64,000 nt of DNA from Ruegeria sp. YS9. GTDB taxonomy: Bacteria; Pseudomonadota; Alphaproteobacteria; Rhodobacterales; Rhodobacteraceae. Shown here one piece after another: positions 60,802-64,000 of the stretch. Location: assembly GCF_024628725.1 (NCBI RefSeq), contig NZ_CP102409.1, forward strand, positions 2,327,001 to 2,391,000. The letters are read 5' to 3'. The position numbers were made by a program, and so were the translations under genes. The notes under the pieces were generated by a model. The model was not told where the DNA came from. It saw only the letters and a list, made by a program, of their open reading frames with translations, and did not search any database. The first letter of the stretch is position 1. Every line of letters begins with the position of its first letter.

Positions 60802-61070
60802 CAAGCGTGCTCCTTCTGCTTGGTTTTGAGGGCGGCAAAAAACGTGCGATTCGGGCATGTCGACGGTGCCTGTTCAACCTGTTCGCGCCGTTCCAACCAT
60901 TCCGGGCAGTCCTTGGCCCAGGAACAGCCGCGGCACTGCTGCACGATTTCAGCCCATTCTTCCTGTTTCAGATGACCGCTCCGATAGGCCGCGGCCAAAT
61001 CGGCTCCGGTTGCCTGCCCCATGCGCAACACCAAACGCAGATGGGTCATGATTTCGCCCAGACGTGTCAT
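60801..61070 (-). CDS. DUF6455-family Cys-rich protein (second of three)
   Basis: An 89-residue protein with Cys at 46, 49, 55 and 72 (C-x2-C-x5-C-x16-C-x-N), identical spacing to the first member and similar helices before it (HLKQEEWAEIVQQCRGC). The C terminus is basic (LKTKQKEHA). No signal peptide or membrane helix, so it should be cytoplasmic. I use the ATG at 61070; a TTG at 61088 is the only longer start. Confidence 0.82.
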   Translation of the reverse strand: MTRLGEIMTHLRLVLRMGQATGADLAAAYRSGHLKQEEWAEIVQQCRGCSWAKDCPEWLERREQVEQAPSTCPNRTFFAALKTKQKEHA

Positions 61071-61084
61071 GGCACACCCGTATG

Positions 61085-61336
61085 TCAAGGCAGGAGATTG
61101 TCGAGCAATTCCTGGTTTCGGCAGTATTCGGGCGTACGCCGAGCAGAACCGGGATTGTTCAGCAAACTCTTGCAGTGATCCGGGTTCGGGCAGTCGGTAC
61201 AGCGCAAAACAGCGTCAGAGATCTGGTCCACGGAAACGGAGCCATCAATGGCGGCTTCCTCAAGATCAATGTCCAGCATTCTGGCCATATCGTCCACCAA
61301 TCCGGCATGCAGCCGCAGGGTCTCTTGGGTAGGCAT
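61085..61336 (-). CDS. DUF6455-family Cys-rich protein (first of three)
   Basis: An 83-residue protein with Cys at 46, 49, 55 and 72 (LRCTDCPNPDHC, then EYCRN). It is the first gene of the array. AGAGG is placed 6-7 bases before the ATG at 61336, and an FNR-type promoter lies directly upstream. The coupling of all three genes and the strict Cys spacing suggest related proteins that bind the same kind of metal centre, made when oxygen is low. Confidence 0.83.
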   Translation of the reverse strand: MPTQETLRLHAGLVDDMARMLDIDLEEAAIDGSVSVDQISDAVLRCTDCPNPDHCKSLLNNPGSARRTPEYCRNQELLDNLLP

Positions 61337-61366
61337 GCTGTTTCCTCTCGCTTTCACGCTGTGTCC

Positions 61367-61409
61367 AAAGGGTAGCGCATCCGCGAGGGCAAACATTGAC
61401 TCAGGTCAA
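61367..61409 (-). promoter_or_regulatory. FNR/FixK-type class II promoter of the DUF6455 array
   Basis: On the minus strand TTGAC-CTGA-GTCAA (61409-61396), a perfect palindrome of the FNR type (TTGA-N6-TCAA), is followed 21 bases later by TACCCT (61374-61369), a TANNNT -10 box. That puts the FNR site close to -41.5, the class II activator position, with a start site near 61362 and a leader of about 25 bases. The box overlaps the yigZ stop codon. Confidence 0.78.
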
Positions 61410-61774
61410 GATTGGATGCCGATGTGATCCAGATAGGCCCGCGTGGCATCCTGAACACGGCGAAAGCGATCCCCGCCCAGTTTCTTGCCGCCATACCAGC
61501 GCGTCACGACAATTACGTGATTTTTCAACCCGGCGCGTTCGATCATCCGAAGGATCACCATACCCGCGCCGCTTTCCCCGTCATCGGCCTTCAACGCGCC
61601 GGTCGGCAAAGCCGCAGCCCAGGTGTTATGGGTAGCCTTTGCATAGCTCTTGTCGGATTTCAAATCCTCCAGAACGGCGTCGATTTCAGCCCGCGTCGTG
61701 ACCTGCGCGCCTGACACCGCGTATTTCGAGCCGCGATCCGTCAGGACGACACCCAGACACGTAAGCGCGGTCAT
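61406..61774 (-). CDS. yigZ: YigZ/IMPACT-family protein
   Basis: A 122-residue protein matching the YigZ/IMPACT N-terminal domain: KATHNTWAAAL, DDGESGAGM (the DGEPxGTAG-like box) and VVTRWYGGKKLGGDRFRRVQDA, the hallmark WYGG loop. E. coli YigZ is about 200 residues with a second, C-terminal domain (DUF1949) that is absent here, so this is a single-domain version. The family is linked to translation control or unknown hydrolase activity. It starts inside the M48 gene stop (ATGA). Confidence 0.86.
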   Translation of the reverse strand: MTALTCLGVVLTDRGSKYAVSGAQVTTRAEIDAVLEDLKSDKSYAKATHNTWAAALPTGALKADDGESGAGMVILRMIERAGLKNHVIVVTRWYGGKKLGGDRFRRVQDATRAYLDHIGIQS

Positions 61775-62478
61775 TGGGACAGACCCAGTTGCTCTGCTGT
61801 CTCCAGCACGATCTGAACGCGTTGAGCATTTGGCGGGTGGGTTCCCAAAAACCTGTCACCGGGATCCGGGATGCGATCAAAGAATTTTGCCCCAACCAAC
61901 GGATTGTATCCCGCGTTATAGGTGATGATGGTTCCCAACTGGTCTGCCTCCAGCTCAAAGTCTTTCACATAAGCCTGAACGCCGACCTGCGCGCCCAGCT
62001 TTTGCGCCTCTTCTATGGCGGCGGCGTCCCCGCCGCGCAACTCTGCCACCCGCCCGAACTCGGCCGCGCTGGCGCTGGCGATTTCACTCTGCCTGGCGAT
62101 GTGTCCCAACACGTGGTGGGCTGCTTCATGCCCCATGACAAACGCCAGTTCATCCGCGTTCTGGGTGGATTCGATCATCGAGCGGGTGAATATGATCACC
62201 GGCTGCTTGTTTTCATCCAGCGTCTGGAATGCATTGACCGAAGCCTGTGGGTTCAAGTCGACAAGAATCCGAAAGTCGCAATTCTGCCCGGTCGTCTGTT
62301 TCAGACACTGTCTGCGGGCTTCCGCCCCAACGGCCCGACTGACCTCTCGGAAGGTTTGCACCATCGGTTCGGCCTCTGGCTCATCCCCCCGCCATTCCTC
62401 GGCGGGTTGGACGCGCAAGGCCCCCTCTCCACATGCCGCAAGCAGCAGGGACAGCAAAAAAACAAACCATCTGTGCAT
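61771..62478 (-). CDS. M48-family metalloprotease lipoprotein
   Basis: A 235-residue protein with a lipoprotein signal (FVFLLSLLLAAC). The M48 zinc motif HEAAH is at 117-121, followed by HVLGH and a downstream Glu in ELEADQLG, the third ligand. It is a periplasmic, membrane-tethered protease of the LoiP/YcaL/BepA-like group, likely for outer-membrane protein quality control. I use the ATG at 62478, since the longer frame runs into the region upstream. It is followed by yigZ with an ATGA overlap. Confidence 0.9.
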   Translation of the reverse strand: MHRWFVFLLSLLLAACGEGALRVQPAEEWRGDEPEAEPMVQTFREVSRAVGAEARRQCLKQTTGQNCDFRILVDLNPQASVNAFQTLDENKQPVIIFTRSMIESTQNADELAFVMGHEAAHHVLGHIARQSEIASASAAEFGRVAELRGGDAAAIEEAQKLGAQVGVQAYVKDFELEADQLGTIITYNAGYNPLVGAKFFDRIPDPGDRFLGTHPPNAQRVQIVLETAEQLGLSQ

Positions 62479-62598
62479 GTCATATCCTTTGAGACCGAAT
62501 GGCCGTGATTTCAACATAGTACGACCGTGCCGGCGAAACCACACCGCCGGTTCAACGAACGGCTTGCATTGCGCCCCGGCGGCTTGCACTCTGGCCTC

Positions 62599-62847
62599 AT
62601 GTTTACGATTGAGCATGAATTCGACTCGACGGTCATTACGCTTGTGGACGAAGGCGAACAACCTTTGCAGGAAGATGTGGTGATCAACAATTTCGCGGAA
62701 TGCGTCACGCTGGAACAACTTGATCCCCGCACCGATCAAATACAGAAGATCACGTTGTCGCCCGAGCAGGTGCGGGATCTGGCGGCCGCGCTGGATCTGC
62801 CCGAAGGTGTTTATCAAATTCGCGAAACCGGACCTCAGGGGTCATAG
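62599..62847 (+). CDS. Small hypothetical protein
   Basis: An 82-residue acidic protein starting MFTIEHEFDSTVITLVDEG, with alternating beta strands and a helix (SPEQVRDLAAALDLPEG). No family is recognised and there is no signal peptide. It is single, divergent from the M48 gene, and overlaps the convergent DUF167 gene by 13 bases. Composition and codon use look like real coding sequence. Confidence 0.65.
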   Translation: MFTIEHEFDSTVITLVDEGEQPLQEDVVINNFAECVTLEQLDPRTDQIQKITLSPEQVRDLAAALDLPEGVYQIRETGPQGS

Positions 62848-63110
62848 GAAAACAGCTTGATCCGTGCGGCTTGCCCCTGCTTCAGCATCAGGGTCGAGGG
62901 CGCGACGCCAAGACATTCTGCAAGCAGCAACTGCACGGCCCTGTTGGCCTTGCCGTTTTCCGGCGGGGCCGTAACGGATACCTTGATCTGACCGTCTTCG
63001 ACGCTCACCCGATCGCGGGCCGCCTTGGGCGTCACCTTCAGTTTGAAAACGGCCCCGGCCTGCGCCATCGCGCTGAGATCCGGCAGATCGCGCAGTTTGG
63101 GTTTCGCCAT
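62835..63110 (-). CDS. DUF167 (YggU) family protein
   Basis: A 91-residue protein with the DUF167 pattern: LKVTPKAARDRV, then VSVTAPPENGKANRAVQLLLAE, the diagnostic P-P-x-G-K-A-N segment. YggU-like proteins are small alpha/beta proteins of unknown role. The ATG at 63110 has AGAGGAGA upstream; the longer frame to 63746 overlaps the nitroreductase gene and is a shadow. Confidence 0.9.
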   Translation of the reverse strand: MAKPKLRDLPDLSAMAQAGAVFKLKVTPKAARDRVSVEDGQIKVSVTAPPENGKANRAVQLLLAECLGVAPSTLMLKQGQAARIKLFSYDP

Positions 63111-63245
63111 TGTCTCCTCTTTTTTCTCAAAGTCTTGCACGAAGCACGTCGTAATGAAATTGATCCAAGCAATCCATTGGCGTGCCCTTGAAACGGGCAG
63201 AATACCGACCAAGATACAGAGTCCCGATGTAAAGGAAGTTAACAT

Positions 63246-63824
63246 ATGTCCCTGAAAAACCCCGCCGCTCTGGAGTTTTTGCAGTCGCGCCGGTCCCGGC
63301 CGGCCAAGACACTGGTTGCTCCGGCCCCAACCCGGGAAGAGTTGCTGCCGTTGCTGACGGCCGCCGCCCGCAGCCCCGATCACGGCAAACTGGAGCCCTG
63401 GCGATTCATCGTTCTCGAAAAGGGCGCGATGCCACGTCTGGCGACCCTGACCGAGGCCTGCGGGCAAAGGCTGAACAAAAGCCCGGAAGACATCGCCAAG
63501 GCGCGCAGCCAGTTCGATATGGGGCATCTGGCCATCGCGGTCATCGAGGTTCGCAAGCAATCCGAAAAGATTCCGGCCATCGAACAATCCTACTCTGCTG
63601 GCGCGGTCTGTCTGGCGCTGCTGAATGCCGCGCTGGCTGCGGGCTGGGGCGCCAATTGGCTGTCGGGCTGGCAAACACATGATCGCGCGTTCTGTGTCGA
63701 TGCTTTCGGGCTTGCCGAAAACGAACGCGTGGCCGGGTTGATTCATATCGCCACCGAGGGCGCGACCCCGCCGGAACGCCCCCGGCCCGATGTGGCCGCG
63801 TTGACAGAGTGGGTTTCGGAATGA
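63246..63824 (+). CDS. Nitroreductase-family protein (YdjA-like)
   Basis: A 192-residue FMN-dependent oxidoreductase of the nitroreductase family. It opens with EFLQSRRSRP (FMN phosphate), AAARSPDHGKLEPWRFIVLE and GWGANWLSGW, matching the minimal YdjA/RutE-like branch. It uses NAD(P)H to reduce nitro or quinone-like compounds; the substrate is unknown. ATGA overlap couples it to the downstream membrane-protein gene. Confidence 0.88.
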   Translation: MSLKNPAALEFLQSRRSRPAKTLVAPAPTREELLPLLTAAARSPDHGKLEPWRFIVLEKGAMPRLATLTEACGQRLNKSPEDIAKARSQFDMGHLAIAVIEVRKQSEKIPAIEQSYSAGAVCLALLNAALAAGWGANWLSGWQTHDRAFCVDAFGLAENERVAGLIHIATEGATPPERPRPDVAALTEWVSE

Positions 63825-64000
63825 TCATCCTGAACGCCTTTTTCAGCGCACTTGGCCAGACCGGAGATCCCAAGTTCCGTGCCGTTTTGCTGCGCGGCGT
63901 GGGGTTGACCATTCTGCTGCTGGTTCTTGCCTGTGCAGGCGCAATCTGGTTGATCAACTGGTTGTCGGGCAGCGAAATCTCATTGCCGTTCGTGGGGGCT
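63821..64000 (+). CDS. EI24/CysZ-like membrane protein (partial, N terminus)
   Basis: Sixty codons are visible before the window ends. The N terminus (MIILNAFFSALGQTGDPKFR) and first membrane helix (TILLLVLACAGAIWLINWL) match the EI24-domain/CysZ-like family, often annotated as a sulfate transporter CysZ. The start overlaps the nitroreductase stop (ATGA). The rest is outside the window. Confidence 0.7.
   Translation, partial: MIILNAFFSALGQTGDPKFRAVLLRGVGLTILLLVLACAGAIWLINWLSGSEISLPFVGA

Noticed and set aside
1..64000. CRISPR arrays, insertion sequences, prophage, integrase or attachment sites
   Set aside because: No regularly spaced repeats, transposase or integrase motifs, or tRNA-end duplications were seen anywhere in the window.

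Overview
The window is a stretch of chromosome from a marine alphaproteobacterium, most likely a Roseobacter-group Rhodobacterales species (Ruegeria/Phaeobacter-like). This is inferred from the high GC content, dense ATGA-overlapping operons, and family content: fused DctQM TRAP permease, VPLPA-CTERM protein, DUF6455 proteins, HemP, PutR/PutA, and a KpsT/KpsE pair. I see no rRNA, CRISPR array, insertion sequence, phage module or attachment site. One tRNA (Trp, CCA) is present.

Layout. 1-1.7 kb: end of an alpha/beta-hydrolase-like gene, tRNA-Trp, and a DUF374 acyltransferase. 1.7-9.8 kb: a probable catabolic operon on the minus strand. It encodes a 1070-residue reductive dehalogenase fused to its own flavin/2Fe-2S reductase, the three subunits of a molybdenum hydroxylase and a MoaD-like protein, with a LysR regulator divergent from it. 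9.8-17.3 kb: a second LysR with a divergent SDR that lacks the catalytic Tyr and Lys, a FAD amine/amino-acid oxidase, an acyl-CoA dehydrogenase, a TetR with three visible operator copies in front of itself and of a DUF1348/PNPOx pair, and a VPLPA-CTERM surface protein. 17.5-22.1 kb: a TetR divergent from a tightly overlapping operon of FMO, BASS-family transporter, NAD-epimerase and SDR. 22.2-25.1 kb: copper export (copA-cueR) with a CueR-type promoter. 25.2-30.8 kb: a beta-hydroxyacid dehydrogenase, a 1021-residue kinase/M23-like/class-III PLP fusion, a hemP operon and a phosphoglycolate phosphatase.

31.5-38.7 kb: a lactate module with TRAP uptake (DctP and fused DctQM), L-lactate dehydrogenase lldD and D-lactate dehydrogenase dld, all facing away from a GntR/FadR-family regulator. 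39.4-43.4 kb: proline catabolism (putR/putA). 43.5-51 kb: rhomboid protease, inositol-phosphatase-family protein, metR/metF, a J-domain protein, a YHS protein, a YghU-type GST, and a UDG-SseB pair. 51.2-55.8 kb: a capsule/Kdo module (kpsT-kpsE-kdsA-phosphomannomutase). 55.8-64 kb: AsmA, RimO, two small secreted proteins, a double CDGSH iron-sulfur protein, three tandem Cys-rich DUF6455 paralogues behind a well-formed FNR-type promoter, yigZ, an M48 lipoprotein protease, DUF167, a nitroreductase, and the start of an EI24/CysZ-like membrane protein.

The observations I would follow up first are the self-sufficient reductive dehalogenase plus molybdenum hydroxylase operon, the FNR-controlled DUF6455 triplet beside the CDGSH protein, the three-domain kinase/M23/PLP-lyase fusion with its Cys/His tail, and the uncharacterised FMO-BASS-epimerase-SDR operon. 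All functional statements rest on reading motifs and gene order; no database search was run.
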